A stretch of 64,000 nt of DNA from Ruminococcus sp. GTDB taxonomy: Bacteria > Bacillota > Clostridia > Oscillospirales > Acutalibacteraceae. The stretch is taken from the NCBI GenBank assembly GCA_017457955.1, contig JAFTGL010000012.1, positions 62,001-126,000 on the forward strand, read 5' to 3'. A program made the position numbers and the translations under genes. This document shows, one piece after another, positions 8,771-17,600 of the stretch. Numbering within the stretch: the stretch's first letter is position 1; each line of letters starts with the position of its first letter. Under the pieces are notes generated by a model. The model saw nothing but the letters and a program-made list of their open reading frames with translations. It searched no databases and was not told where the DNA came from.

Positions 8771-9590
8771 TGACATCACTCCCTTTCCTACGAAATAGAA
8801 CTATTAATAATAAGCAGATAATGAAAAACGCAATCACACATAAGGGAACTATATCGATATGATCAGATCCTTCTTTCTGAACATCAACAGTCGAATCAGA
8901 TTCAAGAACCCTTTCCCCTCTCACCAAAAGCCGATGAGTGTTTAAGGCGTATGGCGTACAAGTAACCAAAGTTACAAGATCCTTGCCGTTCTCAATCTTC
9001 AATAAAGCAGAATCAGACGGAAGTACCACATTGATTTCAGTTACTTTATAAGTTAGTTTCATGCCGAGAACCGTAATATAAAATTCATCGCCCACGTCAA
9101 CATCTGTCAGCTTATTGAAAAACTCCTTCCCGGGATAAGCTGTGTGAGCTGAGATAACAGCATGAGTAGAAACACCGCCGATTGGGAATGAAGTAGACGC
9201 CATGTGAACAGCACCCTTTTCAAGAATCTTCTCGGACGTACCGTGATAAATAGGCAGCACACAGTTGATGGAGGGAATTGTAACACTTCCGATCTGTCCG
9301 TCCTCGGTAACATTCAAAGTGTTTGCGTATGATTCCTCAACATTAAACGCGTCAGGAGAGAACGAATCGGAAATAACATTAGTTAGTCGGGCATTATAGT
9401 TCCTTGCTGCAGTTAACATCTTCTCCTTTTCAACGTCTGAAAGAGTGGTTACTTGCCGATTATATTGCTCAACAGTTCCTTTTGCGTAAAGATTATTAAC
9501 GAATTCGGAAACAGTTGGATATAGAGCGGCAAATATAGAACAGAGAATCAAAAAACACGCAGTAATAGCAAACAACTTACTCTTTTTCAC
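8748..9590 (-). CDS. Class C (pilus-polymerising) sortase
   Basis: A 280-residue sortase with an N-terminal signal anchor (residues 7-25), the sortase beta-barrel and a second C-terminal transmembrane helix (about 247-267), the two-anchor layout of class C enzymes. The catalytic residues are visible: His149 in ISAHTAYPG, Cys211 in LVTCTPY and Arg220 in THRLLVRG. The usual lid motif (DPF/W/Y) is not obvious; SPDAF near residue 80 may stand in for it. It would cleave the LPQTG pilin encoded just upstream and polymerise it into a pilus. It is the only sortase in the window, so it may also handle the atypical sorting signal of the 1,082-residue protein. Confidence 0.92.
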   Translation of the reverse strand: MKKSKLFAITACFLILCSIFAALYPTVSEFVNNLYAKGTVEQYNRQVTTLSDVEKEKMLTAARNYNARLTNVISDSFSPDAFNVEESYANTLNVTEDGQIGSVTIPSINCVLPIYHGTSEKILEKGAVHMASTSFPIGGVSTHAVISAHTAYPGKEFFNKLTDVDVGDEFYITVLGMKLTYKVTEINVVLPSDSALLKIENGKDLVTLVTCTPYALNTHRLLVRGERVLESDSTVDVQKEGSDHIDIVPLCVIAFFIICLLLIVLFRRKGSDVNDPTSED

Positions 9591-9709
9591 TGATTCACTC
9601 TCATTTCTTTATATAGTTTTGATATCGAATAGGCGGCGAGAACAATCCCCACCGCCTATAAAAGTTGTATTAATGAGCTATTATGCAGCTCAGAAAGCTG
9701 TTTATTATG

Positions 9710-11233
9710 TTAGGTATTATTGCTTTTCTTATAGATCCTTTTTCTGAGAAGCAAGAAGGCTGCTGCCATAACTGCCAACCCTACAGAAACAATGTAGATT
9801 AACGCATTACCTTCTCCGCCAGTCTGAGGAAGGATCGTCTTTGTATTTGTAACGGACACAACAGCGACGCCGTTCTTGGGAGCAGAAGTAACATAGGTGT
9901 TGTTGATAAAAGTATTGCCGTATGTTACATCGATCTTAACAGGGTTATCGCCAACGCCGATAACTTCTGTGTAGCGATTATAGCCTGTCGGTGTTTTTGT
10001 TTCCTTAATAAAGTATCTTCCGCTCTGGAGCTTCATTTCTTCTTTATCAGAGTTGTAGAACTTAACAATACCATCTTCACCCGATGTACCCGTCGCAATA
10101 GCGTTCTTTTCATCGGCGGCGTCAGACTCGGTTTTGTAAAGAGCGAAGTCAGCTCCTGCGAGCGGCGCACCCTTCTCGTCAAGCTTGTTGACTTGAAGCC
10201 CGTATGTGTAAACATAAACCGTATTGCCCTCTACGGTAGAAGAAACGCCTGTCTTGTTTGCATACGTGAGGGAAGTAGCTTCATTGGGATTACCCTCAGT
10301 TGTCGTAACAGCATACTTATTGAGCGTTGCAGAGTAGGTGACAGATACCTTAGAGGCTTTATAAAAATCATCTTTTGCTAAGAAAGCAGGGGTTAGCGAA
10401 ACAGTAAAGACCGTATCAGAACCTTCGGAAGCAGTGATATCCACAGCATAGTCATCTTTAGACTTCAACGCCGGAGAAGCGGATCCGTCCTCTCCGATCA
10501 GCTTGACTTCAAAGCTGTTGCTGTTAAGGGTCAGACCCTTTGACATCTTATCCGAAATCACATATGAAGACAACTTAAAGTCATGTGTTGCCACTTCCTG
10601 AGATAAACCCATAGTATCAGTACGGATCTCAAAGTTGACCGTATCGCCGAGTGAAACATCGGTGTAATTGACGTTTCCCTTTGTACTGTTGGTGATGATC
10701 TTTTCAATTTCCGGCTCGGATTCATTTACTTTTGCAGCAAGAGCGATTGTATCACCAAGTTCATACACCCAACCTTCTTCCGCTGTGTAATACGGAAGCG
10801 CAAAAACCGAGTTGGTAACAGATTTTACATTGGCGGGATAATTAGTAGCCCTGATGTAATAGATTCCCTGCGACAGTTCGGAGAACGTCTTCTTTACGCC
10901 ATCATCGGAAACCTTATAGGTACCGGCAGACGAAGCGCCTGCAAGAGAAGAATCAGCGTCTAACGCCGATAAAAGAGCCTCGGTATCGCCCGCGGTAACA
11001 GCGTCGGAAATGCTTGTCACCAGACTGTTATACTTGGTCTGATAGGGCGAAGTGGTCGTGACAAGGTCTGCGACCTTGTAAACCGTGAATTCATAGCCGG
11101 GCTTTGAACACGTAACAGTGAACGAGACCTTCTGAGCGGTATCAAGTGCAGTGTTTGCCGCAGACGCCGCAGGGATGGAGGCTGCCAGAATCATAACAAT
11201 TGCAAGCAGCATAGCGAATAGTTTCTTCTTCAT
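9710..11233 (-). CDS. LPQTG-anchored major pilin (Cna-B/SpaA family)
   Basis: A 507-residue major pilin candidate. The start chosen is the ATG at 11233 (protein begins MKKKLFAML), which opens a standard signal peptide ending near AASAAN; a longer frame reaches back to 11299 but has no good start. A possible pilin-motif lysine lies in GWVYELGDTIALAAK. The C-terminal Cna-B domain contains an E-box (YFIKETKTPTGYN) expected to support an intramolecular isopeptide bond. The sorting signal LPQTGGEG is followed by a hydrophobic helix and the basic tail RKRIYKK. The sortase gene follows after about 120 bases containing an imperfect hairpin (9631-9657). Confidence 0.9.
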   Translation of the reverse strand: MKKKLFAMLLAIVMILAASIPAASAANTALDTAQKVSFTVTCSKPGYEFTVYKVADLVTTTSPYQTKYNSLVTSISDAVTAGDTEALLSALDADSSLAGASSAGTYKVSDDGVKKTFSELSQGIYYIRATNYPANVKSVTNSVFALPYYTAEEGWVYELGDTIALAAKVNESEPEIEKIITNSTKGNVNYTDVSLGDTVNFEIRTDTMGLSQEVATHDFKLSSYVISDKMSKGLTLNSNSFEVKLIGEDGSASPALKSKDDYAVDITASEGSDTVFTVSLTPAFLAKDDFYKASKVSVTYSATLNKYAVTTTEGNPNEATSLTYANKTGVSSTVEGNTVYVYTYGLQVNKLDEKGAPLAGADFALYKTESDAADEKNAIATGTSGEDGIVKFYNSDKEEMKLQSGRYFIKETKTPTGYNRYTEVIGVGDNPVKIDVTYGNTFINNTYVTSAPKNGVAVVSVTNTKTILPQTGGEGNALIYIVSVGLAVMAAAFLLLRKRIYKKSNNT

Positions 11234-11274
11234 TTTAATAATCATCCTTTCATATAGTATTTTCTTCTGAATAT

Positions 11275-11306
11275 AAAAAACGCCGTAGTACTTAAGCACT
11301 ACGGCG
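11275..11306 (-). terminator. Strong intrinsic terminator just upstream of the pilin gene
   Basis: A near-perfect hairpin (arms CGCCGTAGT/ACTACGGCG around CTTAAG) followed on the minus strand by six T residues. It ends only about 42 bases before the pilin start, so it stops or gates transcription arriving from the toxin and FN3 region before the pilus/T4SS operon. Confidence 0.85.
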
Positions 11307-11339
11307 CATGAAGAAGCGAATGTGTCCCTCTGAGGGACA
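11290..11339. repeat. 50-bp direct repeat copy A, containing element palindrome copy 3
   Basis: Fifty bases are identical to 11749-11798. The repeat includes the 3' arm of the terminator and the palindrome at 11323-11339 (TGTCCCT-CTG-AGGGACA). Together the two copies bracket the toxin/antitoxin unit. Confidence 0.93.
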
Positions 11340-11387
11340 GTTTAAAAAGCAGATAGTTAGTAACCATCTGCTTTCTTTCGTAATCTA

Positions 11388-11416
11388 TTGACTTTTCAAT
11401 AATAATTATATATAAT
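11388..11416 (+). promoter_or_regulatory. Sigma-A promoter for antisense (antitoxin) RNA
   Basis: TTGACT, 17-base spacer, TATAAT. It reads rightwards toward the 3' end of the small hydrophobic reading frame and has no coding sequence downstream on its own strand, so an RNA product is expected. Confidence 0.82.
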
Positions 11417-11422
11417 GAAACT

Positions 11423-11505
11423 ACAGGGAAACCGTTTAAACGGTTAGCCAAGTTTTCGACTAATTAAGATAGCCGTCCAATGGCAGTTGGGCGGCTATCG
11501 CTTTG
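11423..11505 (+). ncRNA. Candidate type I antitoxin RNA (RatA-like arrangement)
   Basis: The RNA expected from the promoter at 11388-11416. It begins near ACAGGGAAACC, passes a short self-complementary stretch (CCGTTTAAACGG) and runs antisense into the 3' end of the 22-residue frame, through the stem-loop at 11469-11499 (arms of 13 bases with one mismatch). Convergent overlap at the toxin mRNA 3' end is the txpA/ratA and bsr-type layout. The 3' end is not determined from sequence. Confidence 0.6.
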
Positions 11506-11563
11506 TGCTGATTATAAGTAGAAGAATCAGAACAAGGACAATAACAACAGATGTTACATCCAT
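11495..11563 (-). CDS. 22-residue hydrophobic peptide, probable type I toxin
   Basis: A very short frame starting MDVTSVVIVLVL, made of one membrane-spanning stretch of Val/Ile/Leu and ending in a Ser-Thr-Lys-Arg tail. It has a strong GGGAGGT ribosome-binding site, a perfect-consensus promoter 100 bases upstream (11662-11690), a stable stem-loop right after the stop and a converging sigma-A promoter on the other strand. Single-helix peptides with an antisense RNA are the hallmark of Firmicutes type I toxin/antitoxin loci, which often stabilise mobile elements. Peptides this short lack reliable family matches, so the call rests on architecture. Confidence 0.68.
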   Translation of the reverse strand: MDVTSVVIVLVLILLLIISTKR

Positions 11564-11661
11564 TGGCAACACCTCCCAACACGCGATTAAGCCAAAGCTT
11601 TTATTGCAGTTAATGGGCGAATGGTGCTAACCGTCCAAACTATCCCTGTAATTTCGACAAG

Positions 11662-11690
11662 ATTATACAATAATTATCGTTTCCTGTCAA
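11662..11690 (-). promoter_or_regulatory. Consensus sigma-A promoter for the toxin mRNA
   Basis: TTGACA, 17 bases, TATAAT on the minus strand: a perfect match to the consensus. It is followed by about 90 bases of leader before the 22-residue frame. A GC-rich hairpin (arms AACACACGGCA/TGCCGTGTGTT, 11689-11722) lies against its -35 side. Confidence 0.88.
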
Positions 11691-11748
11691 CACACGGCAA
11701 GCTTCGGGCATGCCGTGTGTTTCTATAAATAAGACAAGAAACCGAAGC

Positions 11749-11798
11749 ACTTAAGCACTACGGCGCATGAAGAAGCGAATGTGTCCCTCTGAGGGACA
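11749..11798. repeat. 50-bp direct repeat copy B, containing element palindrome copy 4
   Basis: Identical over 50 bases to copy A. Here it lies about 105 bases past the stop of the FN3-repeat gene, and its terminator hairpin is degraded (the far arm reads CCGAAGC in place of the full partner). Palindrome copy 4 is at 11782-11798. Confidence 0.93.
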
Positions 11799-11903
11799 AA
11801 TTAAAAGCAGAGATCTATTTACATAAATCTCTGCTTAGATATAATACGGTTTCTGTTTGATCGATCAATAATATCCTGCTTCGCGAATAATCTTCTTTTC
11901 CGT

Positions 11904-14312
11904 TTAATCGTCTTTAATCACAACAGTCTCCCAGTGACCTTTCGCTGGAACCTCAATGGTCGCAGTACCGATCTGTACCGGAAGAACTTTATTCCTATAA
12001 CTCCAACAAGTGTCCCAATTTGCTTTCAAGTGAGAATCAAGATTGTAGGTAATATCCGCGCCGCACTGGTTGCAAATCGTCCTACTCTGTTTTTCGTATA
12101 CAGGCTTTTCATAAGAATAGCCTGCTTCATCCTCTACAAATTCAGATTTGGTCGAAAAAGACTTATATGTATAAGCAGAAGTGGTCCCGCTTTCACTGAC
12201 GGCTTTGATACGGAATTGGTAATCGGTATTGCCTTTTGGCGTGAATTCGTAGTATGGGGTTGATACCGTTGCTTCAACGATCCATGATCCGTCTTTCATC
12301 ACTTCAACGGTATACTTGCTTGCACGATCGACAGGATCCCATGACACTTTTGCTTCTGCAGGGGTTTCGGATAAAACAGGAAGATCAATCGTACAGCAAA
12401 AGCTGTCGGTCACAACAGGGTCTGCAACCCATTTTTTGTTTACCTTATGACCCGCAAGGAATAGATTCTTGGAAGCTATAGCTTTTTCTTCGCTTTCTGT
12501 CATGCGAAAGAGCAATATATCGTATGAATAGCAAGAATAACCATCTTTATCTTCTGTTTTATTCCAATGAATCGTAACCTGGGAACCGTCGTCGGAGTAT
12601 TCGATTTCTGATTCGATATATCGTTCTTTGTCAAGCGGTTTAATCTCACTGTTTTCATAACCCGTTACATTTGCGATATATTCAAACTCATCGTGTACAC
12701 CAGAAGCGCCTGTTGTATCATCGAAGTAGCATTTCGTAATCTCCCATTTACCGACTGAATCATAGGTAACAGAACCATTGTCAACCATTTCTGCTTGTAC
12801 ATTGGAAGGAGTGTCCAACGGAGCTTCTGTAGGAGCTTCCGTCGGTAACTCGGTAGGCTCAATGTATGAATAGATATGTTCCCATCCGTTATTGTTAAAA
12901 TCAGTAACGAAATCGTCGTTTTTGTTTAACCCACGAACTGTATATGTATAGGTTGCGTTGTATCTGACCGCGCTGTCCAAAGCTGTTGTATCAGTAGTTT
13001 CAGCGAAACGTGTCCAACCGCCCTTACTGTTTTTAGAATAAACGCGGTACTTATAAACGCCGTCGATCGGAGTCCAGTTGATGTGAACGCCCTCGAGGTC
13101 ATCGGTAAAATCAGTGATCTCGGGATTATCATAAGGATACTGATATGTGTATCTCCAACCTGTGCTATTATATCCGCTGATAAATCTGTCATGAATGGAA
13201 TCGTAGCAACGAACAGTGTAGGTATATGTTTTTGTGTAACTGACATCTGTATCGGTATAGGATGTACCTAATACGGTAGCCATCCGTACCCAAGCTCCGT
13301 TTCTGTTTTTATAGTACACACGATAACGGTTTGCGCCGTCAACAGCATTCCATGATATTTCTACACCTTTCTCAGTGCTTTTAAATGCGCTGATCTTAGG
13401 TGTATCAACACTATAAGTGTGTTTCCACCCCGAACTGTTCCAGTCTGTAACAAATCTGCCGTATTCATTCACTCCCTGTACGGTATAAGTATAGGTTGCA
13501 TTGTATTTAACGTCGGTATCCACGGCAGTTGTATTGAAGGTTTCTGTGATTCGTGTCCAACCGCCCTTACTGTTTTTATAATAAACGCGATACTTATAAA
13601 CGCCTTCGATCGGAGTCCAGTTGATGTGAACGCCCTGATAGTCATCGGTAAAACTGCTGATAACAGGTTTCGCAAAAGGATACTTGTAGGTGTGCTTCCA
13701 ACCACTGCTGTTAAAATCGGTTACAAAATTGCCGTTTTTGCTCAAGCCACGAACAGTATAGGTATAGGTCGAATTATTATTGACAATCGTATCAAAAGCA
13801 AAGGTATCTGTTGTTTCAGCAAAACGTGTCCAACCACCTTTACTGTTCTTATAATAAACGCGGTATTTATAAACGCCTTGAATTGGCGACCACTTAACCC
13901 GAACACCATCCGAAACATCATCCATATTTGTGATTTCAGGTTTGCCGTAGGGATACTGATAAGTGTATTTCCAACCATTGGTGTTGTAAAGACTTGTAAA
14001 TCTTTTCTCTGCGGAATCGACGCAACGAACTGTGTAGGTATATGTTTTGGTGTAACTGACATCTGTATCGGTGTAGGATGTACCTAATACGGTAGCCATC
14101 CGTACCCAATCACCATACCTGTTTTTATAGTACACGCGATAACGTTCTGCACCTTCAACAGGGTTCCATGTGATTTTCACACCTTGTTCCGTGCTTGCAA
14201 AATCAACGATTGTAGGCGTGGCAAGCTGATTGTTGATTGCCGCCGCAGAAATTCCTTCAACAGAAAAGATGAATATAAAGATAAGGACGATTGAGAATAA
14301 TGTTTTTTTCAT
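11904..14312 (-). CDS. Secreted protein with tandem fibronectin-III-like repeats
   Basis: An 802-residue secreted protein with a signal peptide ending near ISAAA. Residues about 30-500 hold five FN3-like repeats of 90-95 residues; the recurring elements are YRVYYKNxxGxWxR and TYTYTVRG. A TEAPTEAP linker (about 505) leads to a mixed domain, another FN3-like module (about 650-740) and an end containing CNQCGAD, a later His and WDTCWSYRN, which could bind zinc. No LPXTG signal or membrane anchor is visible, so attachment, if any, is non-covalent. The repeats alternate between two subtypes, suggesting internal duplication. It sits between the two Cna-B genes and may act in cell contact during mating; that role is inferred. 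Confidence 0.75.
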   Translation of the reverse strand: MKKTLFSIVLIFIFIFSVEGISAAAINNQLATPTIVDFASTEQGVKITWNPVEGAERYRVYYKNRYGDWVRMATVLGTSYTDTDVSYTKTYTYTVRCVDSAEKRFTSLYNTNGWKYTYQYPYGKPEITNMDDVSDGVRVKWSPIQGVYKYRVYYKNSKGGWTRFAETTDTFAFDTIVNNNSTYTYTVRGLSKNGNFVTDFNSSGWKHTYKYPFAKPVISSFTDDYQGVHINWTPIEGVYKYRVYYKNSKGGWTRITETFNTTAVDTDVKYNATYTYTVQGVNEYGRFVTDWNSSGWKHTYSVDTPKISAFKSTEKGVEISWNAVDGANRYRVYYKNRNGAWVRMATVLGTSYTDTDVSYTKTYTYTVRCYDSIHDRFISGYNSTGWRYTYQYPYDNPEITDFTDDLEGVHINWTPIDGVYKYRVYSKNSKGGWTRFAETTDTTALDSAVRYNATYTYTVRGLNKNDDFVTDFNNNGWEHIYSYIEPTELPTEAPTEAPLDTPSNVQAEMVDNGSVTYDSVGKWEITKCYFDDTTGASGVHDEFEYIANVTGYENSEIKPLDKERYIESEIEYSDDGSQVTIHWNKTEDKDGYSCYSYDILLFRMTESEEKAIASKNLFLAGHKVNKKWVADPVVTDSFCCTIDLPVLSETPAEAKVSWDPVDRASKYTVEVMKDGSWIVEATVSTPYYEFTPKGNTDYQFRIKAVSESGTTSAYTYKSFSTKSEFVEDEAGYSYEKPVYEKQSRTICNQCGADITYNLDSHLKANWDTCWSYRNKVLPVQIGTATIEVPAKGHWETVVIKDD

Positions 14313-14417
14313 GATGTTACTTCCTCTTTCTTAGCATGTAGCTGTTATCTTTCGACTATTCTATCAGCTTCAATCAAACAAGCTTGATTTAGGCTTGATT
14401 TAATTTAGCTTGTTTAC

Positions 14418-14479
14418 ATTATATCGGAACATCATATCCATAAACGGGACTTTGAACACTTGGGTGTACACTTGGGTGT
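14418..14479 (-). promoter_or_regulatory. Promoter region of the FN3-repeat gene with tandem 12-mers
   Basis: A TATAAT -10 element lies at 14418-14423 with no recognisable -35. Instead a perfect tandem pair of the 12-mer ACACTTGGGTGT occupies 14456-14479, directly upstream of where the -35 would be. This fits an activator-dependent promoter. Confidence 0.55.
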
Positions 14480-14518
14480 AAACTTTTAATTATTTTAAAT
14501 CCATTTATATGAAATGTC

Positions 14519-14542
14519 AACGTAAACAAATTTGTTTACGTT
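14519..14542. repeat. 24-bp perfect palindrome with GTAAACAA half-sites
   Basis: A perfect dyad centred at 14530/14531 built from GTAAACAA half-sites, lying between the large Cna-B gene and the FN3 gene promoter. A single half-site (GTAAACAAG) recurs immediately after the -10 element at 14408-14417, so the same regulator could bind both. Confidence 0.7.
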
Positions 14543-14609
14543 CCTGTCAGCAGAGAGGGTACACAGCTTAAACCGCGCCCTCCCTGCAAACGATCAAGAA
14601 AAAGCAGAC

Positions 14610-17600
14610 TTATGATTGCTTTTTCTTCTTTCTCTTTTTCGAGATGGCAACTGCAAGTATGATCACCGCAGCCGCGACAGCAGTTCCTATCGCAATCGCA
14701 TAGAACACCGTATTGCCGACGCCACCGGTATTATACATCACGGCTCTGTGATTACTGACAGACACAAGCTGTTCGGAGATAACGTCATCTTCCTCGAGCA
14801 GTGAGAAAGGAATCGGCTCGGTATAAGGCATATAACCTTCGGTGGTTTCCAGTTCCTCAAAGACATAATCTCCGACAGGCAGCCCTTCAATTTGTATGAG
14901 CCCGTCAACGTCGGTTACATATTCAACCTCGCTCCCATCAGGATCAAAAACATATATACCGTCAATCAAACTGCACGTGATCAGCATTTTATCCGCTTCA
15001 CGGTACAGCTTAAACTTCACGTTTGCAAGCGGCTGTCCGTTTTCATCGACCTTGCTCATAGTAACTTTGCCCGTCTTCAATACGTTGATCACAGAGAAAT
15101 ACGGAATTGAATCACCGGGTTCGGTGTTCTCAGATATTGTACTGGTATAGTTGTTTACGTCTGTTTCGAGAACAGAATAGTGGATCAACTCACCATGATC
15201 GTAATACTTGTCCAGATTATCAAAGGAAAACTTCCAACTCTTAGAAGCGTCCGTTTTGACTGACCGATACGATTTGCCGTTCATCAGCAAGGTGATTGTG
15301 ATCTCGCCCGGGCGAAGACCAAATGTATCGTCATAGTCGTCCCATATCTTCTTACCCTCAATCTCGATCTTCTCGGGGGTATAGGTATTGGTAAACGTGA
15401 CCTCATAATTATGAGTAGTCACATTCCACTCGTCTGTTTCGGTAGAAACTTCAACCAGATCGCCCCCTGTCGACTTATAGCCGGGCACGTTGCTTTCTTT
15501 GACAGAATAGGTGTAATAGTAGATGTCATCATCCGCAAGAAGATCACCGTGACCCTCGGGCAAGTCAAGAAATTCAAAGCGCCAGTCCTGCGTTTCATCG
15601 GTAACATAGCTGTCGATGACTTCACCATTCCTTAAAAGATCAATCATGAGGCTTTTGGGACGCTTACCGTCTCGATCGTCATCATCTTCCCATTTCTTGA
15701 CGCCGGAGATATTCACGATACCCGCTCTCGGTTCGCGGATAACAGGAGCGTTATAGGTATTGACCTCGTCAAGATCGCCTTCGGACGTGATTTGCTGAAT
15801 GTAAGCGTCGGCACTAAGCTTGTACCCGATTGGCGCTTTTGATTCCTTGATATAAACAGTTCCGAGCGGCAAAACCGGATTTGGGGAGCCGAGGCTGTCA
15901 TAATAGAATTCATCACCGGAAACCAAATAATCGTCAGACAACCGACAAAAACCGTTATCATCAGTTTTTACAACCCAAGTTTTATCCGGTTGAGCAGAGA
16001 GACATTCCTCTTCTGTCGAGAAATAATCGCGGTAGTATTTTACGGTAAATTCTGCGCCTTCAATCCGCTTTCCGACAGCTCCCGTCTGCTCGTCTTCCTT
16101 TGTCAAGAGAATACGTACAGGGTCGTTCTGCGGAGGGTCGTACATTTCAACCATGTTGTCCGCTCCTTCGTCGGCGCTGACAGTCAGCTCACCGATTTGA
16201 TCCGACAGTGCGTAGCCGGAAGGAGCAACAATCTCACGAACATAGAACTTCTTTCCGGATTCACCCGGATCAGGCAGATTGGAAATATGCGCAACACCGT
16301 TTACATCTGTTTCAATATCTGTCATAAACGGATTGGTGTCGTTCTCGGCGTCTTCTTTGCTCTCATAGAGATTGAATTTTGCGCCTTGCAGCGTGTAGCA
16401 GCTGTTACCGTCCGTCATTTCGGGATCAGAGGATTTCTTGATAATCTTAGCGCTGAGGGTACCCTCTGGTTCATCGTATACGCGCAGGATGTAAGGATTA
16501 TCACTGTTGTGATTCTTAGTCAGCTTAACGGTATAGACGGTTTCATCAAGCTTATAACCGCTATTTGCTAAAGATTCATTATTATATTCTTTAGCATAAT
16601 AGGTTCCGATACCGAGATTACGGATAGTCTCGTTGGAGCCATCATAGGAGAAACCTGTTCCGTCTTCGCTCAGCTCAATATAACCGACATAGTCCGGATT
16701 AGAGCTGCCCGTCACAAAACTCTTTGTTGACTTGTACAGACAGTAGGTGATCCCCTTGAACGTGTAGTGACTGTTTCCGTCCGTCAGCTCAGGCTTAGTC
16801 GAGAACTTTTCGATCTTTAAAGTTGGCTTTACGGGCGGGTCGGAAACGCGCAGGACAGCAGGGTTGCTGAGAGTATTATCAGACGTCACCTTAACAGTAT
16901 ATACAGTATCATTATACTGATAACCGCTTTTCCGTAATGCGGTATTATCATATTCTTTAACATAATACGTACCCGGATCCAGTTCACGTAAGGTTGCTCG
17001 AGATCCTTTCTCCGTCGTAGCCACACCGTTTTTGTCAAGATCAACAGCACCAAGATAGTGACTTCCGTTCGTATCAAAGTCGGTTTTTGACGTTGAGAAC
17101 ACATATGTGATTCCCTCAAACGAATAGTTCTTGTTTCCGTCTGTGGTTAACGGAGTATCAGAAACCTTTCTGATTTCAACAACGGGATGATACTCATAGC
17201 TCATAACAGACTGAGCGGAGCCGCCGCCCGGATAACAATAGTAAACTTTGATATTTCCGGGAACACTGGGGAAATAATCACTTTTAGGGTTGAGTACATC
17301 AAGCACTTCATTCCATGCCTCACCGTTATCATCATTATTCCAATTCTGCTGTAAGCTGTCAATCAAAGTATGTGCTAAAGCGTATTTGGTAACTGTTGCA
17401 GACGGTGATTTTTTCTTGATATCTGACATAGCAGCTTCAAGATTGTCCGTATATGTACTACAGCTGCTATTATACTTTGAAGCATTATTGGCAAGCCTTG
17501 CGCTTGGATTCACAAAATACCAATAAAATGTTTTTGCACGCATGGTATCGTTGGCGAGATAATACTTCGTCAATGAGTAAGTGCCTGTCGTAGGAGTATC

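Noticed and set aside
11281-11798. Insertion sequence bounded by the 50-bp repeats
   Set aside because: The 460 bases between and including the repeats hold no transposase, and the repeats are direct and far too long to be a target-site duplication.
13419-14087. Plus-strand frame over the FN3 repeats
   Set aside because: The periodic sequence simply mirrors the FN3 repeats of the minus-strand gene.
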